From NCBI GenBank assembly GCA_016928025.1, contig JAFGLN010000014.1, positions 1 to 64,000 on the forward strand: 64,000 nt of DNA. Direction: 5' to 3'. The stretch is from Deltaproteobacteria bacterium (GTDB lineage: Bacteria > Desulfobacterota > Syntrophia > Syntrophales > JAFGHS01). Of this stretch, positions 18,139-29,672 are shown piece by piece (positions within the stretch are counted from its first letter, which is position 1; every line of letters begins with the position of its first letter). The position numbers and the translations under genes were made by a program. The notes beneath the pieces are model-generated. The model searched no databases, was not told the origin of the DNA, and saw nothing but the letters and a program-made list of their open reading frames with translations.

Positions 18139-20325
18139 ATGTTGCGAAAGTCTTTATGCTTTATTGCTTTATTCATCTTGGCTTCAAGCGCTTTTGCCGA
18201 GGAAAAAAATGTGACCAGGTTGGAGGATATCGTGGTCACCGCTACGCGAACGGAAAAAATGATCGAAACGGCACCGGGCAGTGTCAACGTCGTCACGAAA
18301 AAGGAAACGGAGTTGAGGAATGTCAAGACCGTCGACAGTGCCTTGAATGCCCTGCCGGGTGTCTTTAACCGGCGGCAGTCGTTGATGGATACGCTCTCCG
18401 CCGTTTCTTTGCGCGGGATTCCCGAACAAAAAAGAACCTTGATCATCCAGGACGGCCTCCAGCTCAACAGCGCCTATGACGGCGGCGTGGCTTATACCGG
18501 TATTCCCCTGGAATCCATCGAAAGGATCGAAGTGGTCCAGGGCCCCTTTTCCAGCCTCTATGGCGGTTATGCCATGGGGGGGGTGGTGAACGTCATCACA
18601 CGCATGCCGGACCAGCGCGAATTCACCCTCAAAAGCGGCTACGGATCAAGCTGGAACCGGGGCGAGAGTTTCGACGATTTGCAGCGGTATTATATATCCT
18701 ACGGGGACAAGCTGACGGAAAAATTCCGTCTCCTCGTCAACTACGCCTACGAGGAGACGAACGGCTTCCCGAAGTATCTCAACGTTCAATCCTCCATGCC
18801 GACGGCGGGAATCACCGGCTGGTCCGCCACGACGACCAACCAGGGCGCCGCCCGCTATATCATCGGCGATAAAGGCAACAACACCTGGCGGGATGACAAC
18901 GTCAACCTGAAAGCCCGGTATGATTTCACCGCTACCACGAAGCTCAGCGCATCTTTTTCGACCAGCCGCTACAAATATAATTATGAGGAACCCCATACCT
19001 ATCTGCGCGACGCGTCAGGCAATCCCGTCTATACCTACGGATCGGTCAGAGAAAGTTCCTTTAACAGCGGGTTGGGCAGCAAGGAAATCGACCGCTATAA
19101 CCTGAAGTTGGAAACCGAGTTCAGCGACGTTAAAACGCAAATAAGTTTCGGACTCAACCATCAGAGAAAGTCATGGTACACGACCTCCGGTACGACAGCG
19201 GCGACAACCCTCACCGGAGGGCCGGGTAAACTTTCCAGCAGCCCCAACCAAAACTACAACCTCGATCTCCAGTTGACCATGCCTTTATTGACCCGGCATA
19301 TCCTGACGTTCGGCGGATCGTACAAGCTGGACCGGGCGAATGCAGAGGAATTCGATCTCACCAACTGGACGGATGAAACAACGACAACATCTCTGACCTA
19401 CAATGCGGGAGGGAAAAACGAAACGTATGCCTTGTTCGCCCAGGATGAGATCATGATCCGGGGAAATCTTACCGCTTATGTCGGTTTCCGCCAGGACTGG
19501 TGGAAAACATTCGACGGCTACGCCAATCAGTTCGGCACCGGCGCCTTTGCCGATACGTATGATTCCCGGAACGATTCGTCATTCAGCCCGAAAGTGTCCC
19601 TCGTGTATAAACCCTTTGCGGCGACAACGCTCAGGACATCCTGGGGTCAGGCCTTCCGGGCGCCGACGGTCTACGAACTTTACCGGAAATGGATATCGTC
19701 AACGGGCCGCGTATACAACGGCAATCCGGACCTGAAACCGGAAACCGTCACGGCCTGGGATGTCGGCGTCACCCAGGGCCTTTGGAAGGGCGCCAAGTTC
19801 AGCGTCACCTATTTTGAAAATCGGCTGAAAGATCTGATCTACAGAAAAACCGTCTCCTCGACGCAGAGCGACTACGTTAATGCGGGCAAGGCCCGCAGCA
19901 AAGGCGTGGTGCTGGATCTGGAGCAGCGGTTCGATCAATGGCTGCGGCTCTTCGCCAACTTCACGTACACGGACGCGCGGATCAGGGAAAACAGCGCCAA
20001 GACGGCAACGGTCGATAAACGGCTGACCTACCTGCCGAAGAAGCTCTTCAACGTGGGGGCGGAATTTGAGAAGGGCCGCTTAGCCGCATCCATAACCGGA
20101 CGCTATGTGGACAAACGTTACAGTAATGATGAAAACACGGACGAAGTCGACGACGTCTTCACCTCTTACGACGCCTTCTTCACGGCGGAAGCCAAGGTCT
20201 CCTGTAAGATCCTCGATAACGCCAAGATTTCCCTGGCCGTTGACAACCTGTTCGACGAATCGCATTTTGAGTACTACCAGGCGCCGGGCCGGCTATGGTT
20301 CGCCCAGGTGGAATTGAAATTTTAA
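18139..20325 (+). CDS. TonB-dependent outer-membrane receptor
   Basis: Signal peptide; TonB box region EDIVVTATRTEKMIETAPGSVNVVTK; plug (LRGIPEQKRTLIIQDGLQLNSAYDGG...IERIEVVQGPFSSLYGGYAMGGVVNVIT); C-terminal barrel ending in F (RLWFAQVELKF). Confidence 0.96.
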   Translation: MLRKSLCFIALFILASSAFAEEKNVTRLEDIVVTATRTEKMIETAPGSVNVVTKKETELRNVKTVDSALNALPGVFNRRQSLMDTLSAVSLRGIPEQKRTLIIQDGLQLNSAYDGGVAYTGIPLESIERIEVVQGPFSSLYGGYAMGGVVNVITRMPDQREFTLKSGYGSSWNRGESFDDLQRYYISYGDKLTEKFRLLVNYAYEETNGFPKYLNVQSSMPTAGITGWSATTTNQGAARYIIGDKGNNTWRDDNVNLKARYDFTATTKLSASFSTSRYKYNYEEPHTYLRDASGNPVYTYGSVRESSFNSGLGSKEIDRYNLKLETEFSDVKTQISFGLNHQRKSWYTTSGTTAATTLTGGPGKLSSSPNQNYNLDLQLTMPLLTRHILTFGGSYKLDRANAEEFDLTNWTDETTTTSLTYNAGGKNETYALFAQDEIMIRGNLTAYVGFRQDWWKTFDGYANQFGTGAFADTYDSRNDSSFSPKVSLVYKPFAATTLRTSWGQAFRAPTVYELYRKWISSTGRVYNGNPDLKPETVTAWDVGVTQGLWKGAKFSVTYFENRLKDLIYRKTVSSTQSDYVNAGKARSKGVVLDLEQRFDQWLRLFANFTYTDARIRENSAKTATVDKRLTYLPKKLFNVGAEFEKGRLAASITGRYVDKRYSNDENTDEVDDVFTSYDAFFTAEAKVSCKILDNAKISLAVDNLFDESHFEYYQAPGRLWFAQVELKF

Positions 20326-20461
20326 ATCCGTCATCGCGGCTTTTCGTCCTAATGGAAACAAACAAAGCTCCGGCGCCGCCCACCGATCAGGCGGCGCCGG
20401 AACATTTTACGATCCAGAAAATAACAAGAGGCAAGACGGCTGATCTTGCCGAGGCAGACAG

Positions 20462-21499
20462 TTGATGATTGAAAGAAAAACCGCCATGCCGGCGGGCGGC
20501 AAAACCAGCCGCCGGATAATGATGATCCGGCAGATCGCTATGATATTAGGGCTTGTTTTGTTGATACTATCCGAGGCCGGTGCCGAAGTCCTGGTCTACA
20601 AAGACAAACTCGGCCGGGACGTTTCCGTCGCTGCGCCCGTGAAGCGGGCCGTCATTTTTCAGACCTATGAGCTTATCCCCGCCCTCGGCATCTGGGACCG
20701 GATTGCCGGTATCGGCCGTTACGCTTACAAAAACGATCTCATGCTGGCGTCGCGGCCGGATATCGGGAAAACCATCCCGTCTGTCGGCGGCGGAATGGAT
20801 GTGAACATGGAGGCCCTCCTGAAGCTGAAACCCGATATCGTCATCACCTGGACCGCCCGGCCGGAAAACATCCGATTCATGGAACAGCAGGGCCTTCGGG
20901 TCGTTTCCATCTATCCGGAAAGCATTGCCGAGCTGTACGGCGTCATGGAATTCTTCGGCGGGATTTTCGACAAGAAAAAAGAAATGCGTCGCACTATAGC
21001 CGGGATGGAACACATTTTCAGCGATGTGAGAAAGCGGGTGGGCAACATCCCGGCAAACCAAAAACAGAAAGTGCTCTGGCTCGGTTCCAGGCAAAACGCT
21101 GTGGCCTGCCGCACCGGTGTGACCAACGACATGATCGCCATGATCGGTGGGATCAATCCGGCGGCCGCCATCGACCAGAGAAACGCCGACGTTTCCGTCG
21201 AGACGCTCGTCAAGTGGAACCCCGATGTCATTTTCATCTGGGGGAACGCCGTTTACGGCGCCCGGGACATCCTGAACAATCCCCAGCTGCAGTGCCTCAA
21301 GGCCGTCAGAACCGGGCGGGTCTACAAAGCGCCGGCCTGGTCCACCTGGTCGCCGCGCCTGGCGCCGGTTGTTCTGTGGATGGCCATGAAGACCTATCCC
21401 GACCGTTTCGCAGACGTTCACCTTGAAACCGTTTGCGACGGTTTTTATAAAAAAACTTTCGGAATCCCCTACAGGATGGTGGCAGGCATTGAACCATAA
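20462..21499 (+). CDS. ABC transporter substrate-binding protein, BtuF/FecB-like
   Basis: Signal/TM N-terminus; DKLGRDVSVAAPVKRAVIFQTYELIPALGIWDRIAGIGRYAYKND...MEALLKLKPDIVITW...ETLVKWNPDVIFIWGNAVYGARDILNNPQLQCLKAVRTGRVYKAP. Confidence 0.92.
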   Translation: MMIERKTAMPAGGKTSRRIMMIRQIAMILGLVLLILSEAGAEVLVYKDKLGRDVSVAAPVKRAVIFQTYELIPALGIWDRIAGIGRYAYKNDLMLASRPDIGKTIPSVGGGMDVNMEALLKLKPDIVITWTARPENIRFMEQQGLRVVSIYPESIAELYGVMEFFGGIFDKKKEMRRTIAGMEHIFSDVRKRVGNIPANQKQKVLWLGSRQNAVACRTGVTNDMIAMIGGINPAAAIDQRNADVSVETLVKWNPDVIFIWGNAVYGARDILNNPQLQCLKAVRTGRVYKAPAWSTWSPRLAPVVLWMAMKTYPDRFADVHLETVCDGFYKKTFGIPYRMVAGIEP

Positions 21500-22496
21500 A
21501 CGCCTAACGTATATTTTGATTATCGCGTCCCCCTTCATTGCCGGTTTCGCATCTCTGTTTCTGGGTGCCTACGACATATCGCCGCTGGATATATTATCCC
21601 TTTGCCTGCACAGGCTGGCGCCGTTTCTGCAAAATCCGGACATGACCAAACAGGCCGTGATTATGGACATTCGCCTGCCGAGAATCATTCTGGCCGGGCT
21701 CGTCGGCATCGCCCTGTCGACGACGGGGGTAACGCTCCAGGGAATCTTTCGCAACCCCCTGGTCGATCCTTTTATCCTGGGCATTTCCGCCGGCGCCGCT
21801 TTCGGTTGCGCCGTTTCCGTGGCCTTCATCCCCGAGGCGCCCATTCAGATCACCGCCTTTGTGTTCGGCTGTGCCGCCGTTTTTCTGGCCTATTTCATCG
21901 GACGGACCCAGGGCGAAGTTTCCCGTCTGCCCCTGATCCTTTCCGGTGTGATCATCTCGGCCTTCTTTTCGGCCCTCGTCTCCATCGTCAAGTTCCTCGT
22001 CGATCCGATGAAACTTCAGAACATCGTTTTCTGGCTCATGGGCAGTTTTTCTCTCGCCAACTGGCAGGTGGTCAAAATCGTCGCCGTCACCCTGACGATC
22101 AGCCTCGTTCCCGTTTTCCTTCTCCGGTGGCGCCTGAACGTCATCAGCATGGGAGAGGATGAGGCAAAATCCATGGGCATCAACGTTCGGCGGGACCGGA
22201 TCATCTTCATTACAGCCTCGACGCTGGCCGTCAGCGTCGCCGTATCGGTCAGCGGCATCATCGGCTGGGTGGGCCTCATGGTTCCCCATCTGATCCGGAT
22301 GATCGCCGGACCGGACCATAAAAGCCTGGTCCCCTTGAGCATGGCCGGGGGTGCCGCCTTCATGATCATCGCCGACACCATTGCCCGGAATCTGACGACC
22401 TTCGATCTGCCCGTCGGGATCATCACCGCCATCACGGGAGCGCCTTTTTTCATTTATCTGTTGAAAAGAGGCGGTCAGGAAAGCTGGGGGCGATAG
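21423..22496 (+). CDS. ABC transporter permease, BtuC/FecCD family
   Basis: VIMDIRLPRIILAGLVGIALSTTGVTLQGIFRNPLVDPFILGISAGAAFG; SGIIGWVGLMVPHLIRMIAGPDHKSLVPLSMAGGAAFMIIADTIAR. The true start may be downstream of 21423 (for example TTG 21489). Confidence 0.96.
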   Translation: MKPFATVFIKKLSESPTGWWQALNHKRLTYILIIASPFIAGFASLFLGAYDISPLDILSLCLHRLAPFLQNPDMTKQAVIMDIRLPRIILAGLVGIALSTTGVTLQGIFRNPLVDPFILGISAGAAFGCAVSVAFIPEAPIQITAFVFGCAAVFLAYFIGRTQGEVSRLPLILSGVIISAFFSALVSIVKFLVDPMKLQNIVFWLMGSFSLANWQVVKIVAVTLTISLVPVFLLRWRLNVISMGEDEAKSMGINVRRDRIIFITASTLAVSVAVSVSGIIGWVGLMVPHLIRMIAGPDHKSLVPLSMAGGAAFMIIADTIARNLTTFDLPVGIITAITGAPFFIYLLKRGGQESWGR

Positions 22497-22499
22497 GGT

Positions 22500-23279
22500 A
22501 TGCTGGAAATTCGTCATCTCCATTTCAAACACCCGGGCGCGGCGCCGGAAATCCTCCGGGGCGTTTCCTTCGGCGTCAAGACGGGACAGATGACCGCCCT
22601 GCTCGGTCCCAACGGCTCCGGCAAGACAACGCTGTTCAAGTGCGTTGCCGGCTTATGGCTCCATCAGGCAGGCGACATTTCATTCGACGGGCAGGACATC
22701 TCGTCCCTGTCGCCGGAAAAACGGGCCTGGGTCCTGGCCGTTGTCCCCCAGGAGCATGAGCCTCCTTTCCCCTACTCCGTATTCGACGCCGTGCTGATGG
22801 GCCGCGCCTCCCACGTGCCTCTTTTTAATTCGCCCGGCCGGCGCGATCGTGAGGTAGTACAACAGGCCCTGGAGGCCGTCGGCATCGGTCATTTGCACCA
22901 AAGGCCCTACACGAAAATCAGCGGCGGCGAGCGGCAGCTGGTCCTGGTCGCCCGCGCCCTGGCCCAGGAGGCGCCCCTGCTGTTGCTTGACGAACCGACG
23001 TCCCATCTGGATTTCAGAAACCAGATCGTGATTTTGCGCAAGGTGCGCGATACGATGCGGAAACAGGGTCTGACGGTGCTGATGACGCTTCACGACCCCA
23101 ACCTGGCCATGCAGTTTGCCGATGAGGTCGTCATGCTTCATGAAGGCAGGGAAATTGCGGCCGGTGCCCCGGCGGAGGTGTTGACGGCGGAAAATCTGCG
23201 GCGCATGTACGGCATCGACGTCAATCTGATTAACTATAACGGCTACAAGGTCATTTATCCGAGGGTTGAGCATGATTAA
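22500..23279 (+). CDS. ABC transporter ATPase, BtuD/FecE family
   Basis: Walker A LLGPNGSGKTTLFKC; signature ISGGERQLVLVARALAQEAPLLLLDEPTSHLD. Confidence 0.96.
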   Translation: MLEIRHLHFKHPGAAPEILRGVSFGVKTGQMTALLGPNGSGKTTLFKCVAGLWLHQAGDISFDGQDISSLSPEKRAWVLAVVPQEHEPPFPYSVFDAVLMGRASHVPLFNSPGRRDREVVQQALEAVGIGHLHQRPYTKISGGERQLVLVARALAQEAPLLLLDEPTSHLDFRNQIVILRKVRDTMRKQGLTVLMTLHDPNLAMQFADEVVMLHEGREIAAGAPAEVLTAENLRRMYGIDVNLINYNGYKVIYPRVEHD

Positions 23280-24105
23280 GATTGATGCCGTCACCAAAAA
23301 ATACGGGACCATCACGGCCCTGGAGCACATCGACCTTTCCATCGGCAAAGGAGAAATCTTCGGCCTCCTGGGGCCGAACGGGGCGGGGAAAACCACCCTC
23401 ATCAAAATCCTCACGGCCCTGAGCCGCCCCGATTCGGGCACATGCGCCATTGACGGCATCGATGTGGCGGCCGAGCCGGACCGCATCAAACCGTATATCG
23501 GCGTGGCGCCCCAGGAGAACAATCTCGACCGGGAACTGACGGCCTATGAAAACCTCCTGATTTATGCCATGCTCCACCGTTGCACGGATCGGGAAACCAG
23601 GATCGCGGAAACCCTCAAACGGGTGGATCTCTGGGATCGAAAAGACTCCATCGTGGCGGGTTTTTCCGGAGGCATGCAACGGCGGCTGCTCCTGGCCAGA
23701 TCCCTGTTGACGGAACCGGCGATCCTTTTTCTCGATGAACCGTCCTTGGGTCTCGATCCCCAGATCAGACGGCAGCTGTGGGACATCATCCGAAAAACCC
23801 GGATCGACGGACGAACCGTCGTGATTACCACCCACTACATCGAGGAGGCCGAAGCCTTATGCAACCGCGTGGGTATTCTGGCCAAAGGCCGGCTCATCGC
23901 CCTCGATGCGCCGGACAACCTCAAGATGAATGTGGGCCGCTTTGTCGTTGAAAGGATCAATGAAGACGGAAAGCTGATTCAGCGTATCTGCCCGACCCGC
24001 GACGCCGCCCACGACATGGCCCGCGGCGAAAACAACGGCGTCACCGTCCGGAAGACCAATCTGGAAGATGTTTTTATTCAATTAACGGGGGAGCGACTCG
24101 AATGA
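23272..24105 (+). CDS. ABC-2 type transporter ATPase (DrrA/CcmA-like)
   Basis: GLLGPNGAGKTTLIKILTALSRPDSG; FSGGMQRRLLLARSLLTEPAILFLDEPSLGLDPQIRRQLWDII. ATG at 23272 preferred over TTG at 23266. Confidence 0.94.
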   Translation: MIKIDAVTKKYGTITALEHIDLSIGKGEIFGLLGPNGAGKTTLIKILTALSRPDSGTCAIDGIDVAAEPDRIKPYIGVAPQENNLDRELTAYENLLIYAMLHRCTDRETRIAETLKRVDLWDRKDSIVAGFSGGMQRRLLLARSLLTEPAILFLDEPSLGLDPQIRRQLWDIIRKTRIDGRTVVITTHYIEEAEALCNRVGILAKGRLIALDAPDNLKMNVGRFVVERINEDGKLIQRICPTRDAAHDMARGENNGVTVRKTNLEDVFIQLTGERLE

Positions 24106-24848
24106 CGACCTTCGGCTGGTATCCCGTCTTTCTGAAGGAAATGCTCCTGTTTCGCCGGAAACTTTTGCGGATCGGTTATCTTTTTTCCGCCATGGTGGCG
24201 CCGTTCATCTATCTGATCGCCTTCGGCTTCGGCCTGGGCCGGAACGTCAGCATCAACGGCACCGATTATCTGAGCTTTCTCATTCCGGGCCTCGTGGCCA
24301 TGAGCTCCATGAACAATTCCTATACCTGGGTCTGCAATTCCCTGAACATGAGCCGGCTTTACTTCAAGACATTCCAGATCTTTGTCCAGGCCCCCATCAA
24401 ACCGGCATCCATCATGATGGGCGAGGTCCTGGCCGGCATGGTCAAGGGCCTGTTCGCCTCGTCGCTGATCATCATGGTAGGCTTTTTGTCCGTGGATGCA
24501 TTTACCCTGAGCCCCCTGTTTGTCGCCGCCCTGCTCCTCAATTGCTTTTTATTCGCCAACCTCGGCGTCATCATCGGGATGCGGACAAAATCCCACGAAG
24601 ACACGGCCACGTACAGTAATTTTTTCATCATGCCCATGGCGTTTTTCGGCGGCACGTTTTTTCCCGTAGACAGGCTGCCCCTGATCATCAAGTCGGCCGT
24701 CTATGTGCTGCCCCTGACCCATACGAGTATCCTGATCCGAAAAACCGTCTTCGACGGGGAGGCGATGCTTTCCCTGGCCCTGTTGATTTTATGCGCTACG
24801 GCGTTTTTTATTTACGGCTCCAAGCTGATCCGTCAATACAGCGAGTGA
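24102..24848 (+). CDS. ABC-2 type transporter permease (DrrB/NodJ-like)
   Basis: ABC-2 topology; LSFLIPGLVAMSSMNNSYTWVCNSLNMSRLYFKTFQIFVQAPIKPASIMMGEVLAGMVKGL; FFIMPMAFFGGTFFPVDRLP. Confidence 0.93.
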   Translation: MTTFGWYPVFLKEMLLFRRKLLRIGYLFSAMVAPFIYLIAFGFGLGRNVSINGTDYLSFLIPGLVAMSSMNNSYTWVCNSLNMSRLYFKTFQIFVQAPIKPASIMMGEVLAGMVKGLFASSLIIMVGFLSVDAFTLSPLFVAALLLNCFLFANLGVIIGMRTKSHEDTATYSNFFIMPMAFFGGTFFPVDRLPLIIKSAVYVLPLTHTSILIRKTVFDGEAMLSLALLILCATAFFIYGSKLIRQYSE

Positions 24849-24864
24849 CCGACAGGAGAGATTT

Positions 24865-27800
24865 ATGAACGTTTTTACCATTATGTGGTCCAGCTATCTG
24901 CCCCTGCTGAAAGAAGCGGCGGACCATCTCGCAATCGAGCTGACAGCCTATTCCAACAAACAGCTCAACGGCTTTCCCGACCTGCTGGGTGATGCCGTCC
25001 GCGCCATGAAGAAGGCGGATTTGATCCTCCTGTACCGGACGAACGACGCCTTCTGGGAGGAGCTTGATCCTGATCTGAACGCCGTCAAAACGGACAAACC
25101 GGTTGTCGTCATCGGCAGCGACCCGTCCTTCTGGCCCCTGTCTTCCGTCCGGCCCGAGATCTGTGCCCGGGCATATCAATACGTCCTGTTCAACGGCCGG
25201 GAAAACATGGATAACCTGCTTCGCTATCTGGTGCACAGCCTGTTTGACGAATCCGTCGGCTTTACCGAACCGCGGGACGTCCCCTGGCAGGGCATCTTTC
25301 ATCCGGCCCTGGACAGGGTTTTCCAGGCAACGGACGATTACCTTGATGCCTACAGGAGGCATCTGTCTTTTGAACCGGAAGCCCATGTCGGGATCCTCTA
25401 TTCGCGCTCCAGTTGGGTTACGGATAACCTGGCGGTGGAAAAAAATCTGATCGCAGCCCTGGAAAAGCGCCGGATCGCCGTTGTCCCTCTGTTTCTCTAT
25501 TCCCTCAAGGACGAAAACATCGGAAACTTAAGCGGCGTGGAGCTCATCGAGCAATTCCTGGTCAGAGACGAAAGGCCCCTCATCGACGGCATCGTAAAGC
25601 TGACCTCCTTTTTTCTGGAATCGGCCCGGGGAGGTCTGAAGGAATCGGACGCCTCTTCCGGGGCACTCCTGCTCAAAAGGCTCAATATCCCCCTGTTCAG
25701 TCCGATTATTTCCTATTACCAGGACACCGAGGCGTGGCTTGGCAACCCTCAGGGACTGGGCATGCAGGCGGCCTGGAGCCTGGCCATGCCGGAGTTCGAA
25801 GGCGTCATCGAACCCATGGTCATCGGGGCAACGGGCGGCCTGACCCAACCGGAAGAGGAGTCCTATGAACCGATCCGGGAGCGGATCGAAAGGCTGGCCG
25901 ACCGGATCGCCGGTTGGACCCGTCTGCGAAAAAAGCCGCCCCAAGAAAAGAAAGTCGCCTTCATCCTGCACAACAATCCCTGCGCCTCCGTCGAGGCCAC
26001 CGTGGGCGCCGGCGCCCACCTGGACACCCTGGAAAGCGTCGCGGACATCCTGAAGCGGATGAAAAAAGAGGGGTATCAGGTCCATCCGCCGGCGGACGGC
26101 AAGGCCCTGATTGAAGAGATCATGGCCAAAAAAGCCATCTCGGAATTCCGCTGGACGACGGCGGCGGAGATTGTCGACAAGGGCGGGACCCTCGATCTGG
26201 TGGAGACACAAAGATACCAAAAGTGGTTTGACGAGCTGCCGGAGCCCACGCGCCGCCGTATGACGGACGTCTGGGGCTCACCGCCGGGGGAAGAAATAGA
26301 CGGTGTGCCTGCAGCCATGGTTCATGAGGGAAAGATCATGGTGACGGGCGTCGATTACGGAAACGCCGTGGTCTGTGTTCAGCCCAAGCGGGGTTGTGCC
26401 GGCGCCCGGTGCGACGGCCAGGTCTGTAAGATCCTCCATGACCCTGATGTGCCTCCGCCCCACCAGTACGTCGCAACGTACAAGTGGCTCAGCCGGGAAT
26501 ACGGCGCCGACGTCATCGTCCATTGCGGCACCCACGGCAACCTCGAATTCCTGCCGGGCAAGGCATCGGGCCTGTCCGCCGGCTGCTTCCCGGACATCGG
26601 TATCGACCGGATGCCCCATCTGTATATCTATAACGCCGACAACCCGCCGGAGGGGACAATCGCCAAAAGAAGGGCCAACGCCGTTCTGATCGATCACATG
26701 CAGACGGTCATGGTCAAAGGGGAGCTGTACGGCGATCTGGATGAACTGGATCGGCTCCTCGAAGAATACGAGCGCTTCGCCGACGTGGAACCGGCAAAGG
26801 CACACACCATTTCCCACCTGATCCTGGAAAAGAGCAAGGGACTTAGGCTTTTGGACGGTAAGGAAGACGCCGCCCACGATCATTTCCACGAAACGGTTCG
26901 GGAGATCCACGAGAAACTGTCGCTCCTGAAAAAAACCTACATTCCGAAAGGGATGCACATCTTCGGACGCCTGCCGGAGGGTGAAAAACTGGGCGATTTC
27001 CTCTACGCCGTCGCCCGCTATGAAAATACGCCGGATTCCCTGCGGGGCGTCATAAATACCCTCATGGACCCGAAGCCGACCCTGACGGAAGAGGAACGGG
27101 AGGAAAGAGTCGAAGACATGGCCCGGGCGGCCTGCCGGGATTATTGCCTGAACGGGACGGCCCTGGAAATAATCCTCGACGAACGGCCGGCCTTGACGGA
27201 CGAGATACGGCCCGCTGTCCGGCTGGTAGAACGGAAGCTCCGGGCAATCCTGGACAACGTCCTGGCCTCCGACGAAACGGCGGCCCTGCTGAACGGATTC
27301 AACGGGGGATTCATTGCGCCCGGTCCGTCGGGCATTATCACCCGGGGCCGGAGCGACATCCTGCCCACGGGGCGGAACTTCTATTCCCTCGATCCCCAGC
27401 GGATCCCGTCGCCGGCGGCCTGGGAAATCGGCAAGATCCTGGCGGAAAAAACCATCGACAAATACATCCGGGACAAGGGACGCCTTCCGGAAAATATCGC
27501 GTTCTACTGGCAGTGTACGGACATCATGTGGGCCGACGGAGAATGTCTGGCCCAGATGATGTATCTGTTGGGCGCCAAACCCGTCCGGCAAAACAACGGC
27601 CGGGTCGGCGGCTTCGAGATCATCCCCCTGGAGGAACTCGGCCGGCCGCGGATCGATGTGACGGTCCGGGTATCCGGCATCACCCGGGACAACTTCCCCG
27701 GCGCCATCGGGCTGCTGGATGATGTCGTTTCGGCCTGCGCCGGTCTCGACGAGCCGGACGATATGAATTACGTGCGAAAACACTGCCTGGAGAAGCTGAA

Positions 27801-28659
27801 CGGCCATCCGCATCCGACAAAAGAAGATTTTCGAAAAGCCACCTACCGGATCTTTTGCAGTATGCCCGGCACCTATCAGGCGGGCACCCAGTTGGCCGTC
27901 TATGCCTCCGCCTGGCAGACGGACCAGGACCTGGCCGATGTATTCCTGTACTGGAACGGCTATGCTTACGGCAAAGACACCTTCGGTGAGGCGGCCCACC
28001 AGGGATTGCAAAGCTCCCTGGCAACGGTGGACGTTACCTTCAACAAAACCGTGACGGACGAATGCGATCTCACCGGCTGCTGCTGCCACTTCGGCGCCCA
28101 CGGCGGCATGATCAACGCCGCCAAGGTCGTCTCCGGAAAGGCGATCCAAAATTATTACGGCGACACCCGGGAATCGGACAAGGTTGCCGTCCGCACCCTC
28201 AGCGAAGAGATTCGGCGTATCGCACGGACAAAAATATTGAATCCCCAATGGATTGACGGGATGAAGGAGCACGGCTATAAGGGGGCGGGGGAGATCAGCA
28301 AGCGCGTGGGCCGTCTGTACGGTTGGCAGGCAACGGCAAAGGCCGTGGATGAGTCGGTGTTTGACGACGTCACGCGGACTTTTATGATGAACGAAGCCAA
28401 CAGGAAATTTTTCGAAGAGAACAATCCCTGGGCGTTGGAAGAAATGGCCCGCCGGCTCGTGGAAGCGGCGGAACGGGGTTTGTGGACCCCCGCACCCGAT
28501 TGCGCCGAAGCCCTGAAAAACGTTTATGTGGAAATCGAAGGCTGGATGGAAGAAAAAATGGGCGACATCAAAGGGGATTTTCAGGGCGGCAGCATCGATA
28601 TCACGACGAAGGAAGACGTCGCCCAATGGAAGAAAAAAATGGAGGAGATACTGGGATGA
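24865..28659 (+). CDS. cobN: CobN/BchH-family metal chelatase large subunit
   Basis: 1264 aa. [97 protein letters not shown]-terminal CobN segments ([43 protein letters not shown]). Confidence 0.93.
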   Translation: MNVFTIMWSSYLPLLKEAADHLAIELTAYSNKQLNGFPDLLGDAVRAMKKADLILLYRTNDAFWEELDPDLNAVKTDKPVVVIGSDPSFWPLSSVRPEICARAYQYVLFNGRENMDNLLRYLVHSLFDESVGFTEPRDVPWQGIFHPALDRVFQATDDYLDAYRRHLSFEPEAHVGILYSRSSWVTDNLAVEKNLIAALEKRRIAVVPLFLYSLKDENIGNLSGVELIEQFLVRDERPLIDGIVKLTSFFLESARGGLKESDASSGALLLKRLNIPLFSPIISYYQDTEAWLGNPQGLGMQAAWSLAMPEFEGVIEPMVIGATGGLTQPEEESYEPIRERIERLADRIAGWTRLRKKPPQEKKVAFILHNNPCASVEATVGAGAHLDTLESVADILKRMKKEGYQVHPPADGKALIEEIMAKKAISEFRWTTAAEIVDKGGTLDLVETQRYQKWFDELPEPTRRRMTDVWGSPPGEEIDGVPAAMVHEGKIMVTGVDYGNAVVCVQPKRGCAGARCDGQVCKILHDPDVPPPHQYVATYKWLSREYGADVIVHCGTHGNLEFLPGKASGLSAGCFPDIGIDRMPHLYIYNADNPPEGTIAKRRANAVLIDHMQTVMVKGELYGDLDELDRLLEEYERFADVEPAKAHTISHLILEKSKGLRLLDGKEDAAHDHFHETVREIHEKLSLLKKTYIPKGMHIFGRLPEGEKLGDFLYAVARYENTPDSLRGVINTLMDPKPTLTEEEREERVEDMARAACRDYCLNGTALEIILDERPALTDEIRPAVRLVERKLRAILDNVLASDETAALLNGFNGGFIAPGPSGIITRGRSDILPTGRNFYSLDPQRIPSPAAWEIGKILAEKTIDKYIRDKGRLPENIAFYWQCTDIMWADGECLAQMMYLLGAKPVRQNNGRVGGFEIIPLEELGRPRIDVTVRVSGITRDNFPGAIGLLDDVVSACAGLDEPDDMNYVRKHCLEKLNGHPHPTKEDFRKATYRIFCSMPGTYQAGTQLAVYASAWQTDQDLADVFLYWNGYAYGKDTFGEAAHQGLQSSLATVDVTFNKTVTDECDLTGCCCHFGAHGGMINAAKVVSGKAIQNYYGDTRESDKVAVRTLSEEIRRIARTKILNPQWIDGMKEHGYKGAGEISKRVGRLYGWQATAKAVDESVFDDVTRTFMMNEANRKFFEENNPWALEEMARRLVEAAERGLWTPAPDCAEALKNVYVEIEGWMEEKMGDIKGDFQGGSIDITTKEDVAQWKKKMEEILG

Positions 28660-29672
28660 TTTTTCCGTTTACGGCCATTGTCGGTCAGGAAGATATGAAG
28701 ACGGGACTGATATTGAACGTCATCGACCCGTCCATCGGCGGTCTTTTGATAATGGGCGAAAAGGGGACGGCCAAGAGCACGGCGGTCCGGGCACTGGCCG
28801 AACTCCTGCCGGAGACGGTCGCCGTCAAAGGCTGTCCGTTCAACTGCGACCCGGACGGGATGCTGTGCAGCGGATGTGCGGAAACCCTGGCCGGCGACGG
28901 TCATCTGCACCATGACTCCAAGAAGATGCGGGTGATCGAACTGCCCCTGGGCATCACGGAAGACCGTCTGGTCGGCACCCTGGACATTGAACACGCCATC
29001 AAGAAAGGGGAGAAGCGGTTCGAGCCGGGCATTCTGGCCGATGCCAACCGGAATTTTCTGTATGTGGATGAGGTCAACCTGCTGGACGACCATATTGTCG
29101 ATCTCCTGCTCGATTCGGCGGCCATGGGCGTCAACACGGTGGAGCGCGAAGGGGTGTCTTTCACCCATCCCGCGAAATTCATTCTCGCGGGCACCATGAA
29201 CCCGGAGGAGGGCGACCTGCGTCCCCAGCTCCTCGACCGTTTCGGCCTGTGCGTCCAGGTCATGTCTCTGGCCGATAAGGCCCTGCGGATGGAGATCCTG
29301 CGGCGAAAGGCCGCCTTTGACGCCGATCCGGCCGCTTTCAGCGCCCGGTGGGATCAGGAGCAAAAAACCCTTGCCGACAGGATCATCGGGGCAAAGGACC
29401 GGCTCAACGCCATTCCGGTGACCGATGATGTCCTGGAAAAGATCGTCGGCATAACGTCGGTGCTGCACCTGGACGGACACCGGGCGGACATTGTGATCAT
29501 GAAGGCCGCCCGGGTTCTGGCCGCTTTCCGGGGCAAAGAGACCATCGATGGAGCCGATATCAAAGACGCGGCCGGACTGGCCTTAAGGCACCGGATGAAG
29601 CGTCTGCCCTTTGAGGAAATCGGCAGGGAAGACGAAAAACTGACGGCAGCTCTTGCAGGATTACAGCCATGA
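28656..29672 (+). CDS. Magnesium chelatase ATPase subunit I-like (BchI/ChlI)
   Basis: [48 protein letters not shown]; cysteine-containing insert [50 protein letters not shown] overlap with cobN, so the true start is ATG 28656, not 28482. Confidence 0.94.
   Translation: MIFPFTAIVGQEDMKTGLILNVIDPSIGGLLIMGEKGTAKSTAVRALAELLPETVAVKGCPFNCDPDGMLCSGCAETLAGDGHLHHDSKKMRVIELPLGITEDRLVGTLDIEHAIKKGEKRFEPGILADANRNFLYVDEVNLLDDHIVDLLLDSAAMGVNTVEREGVSFTHPAKFILAGTMNPEEGDLRPQLLDRFGLCVQVMSLADKALRMEILRRKAAFDADPAAFSARWDQEQKTLADRIIGAKDRLNAIPVTDDVLEKIVGITSVLHLDGHRADIVIMKAARVLAAFRGKETIDGADIKDAAGLALRHRMKRLPFEEIGREDEKLTAALAGLQP

Noticed and set aside
20567-21538. 323 aa minus-strand ORF opposite the substrate-binding protein gene
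   Set aside because: Antisense shadow; low-complexity, no family resemblance.
21594-22532. 312 aa minus-strand ORF opposite the FecCD permease
   Set aside because: Highly biased composition (D/G/N/R-rich), fully antisense to a well-supported permease. Not a credible protein.
26278-28626. 782 aa minus-strand ORF antisense to cobN
   Set aside because: It is a shadow ORF in GC-rich coding DNA. Its translation matches no family I recognize, while the + strand encodes a clear CobN with conserved motifs.
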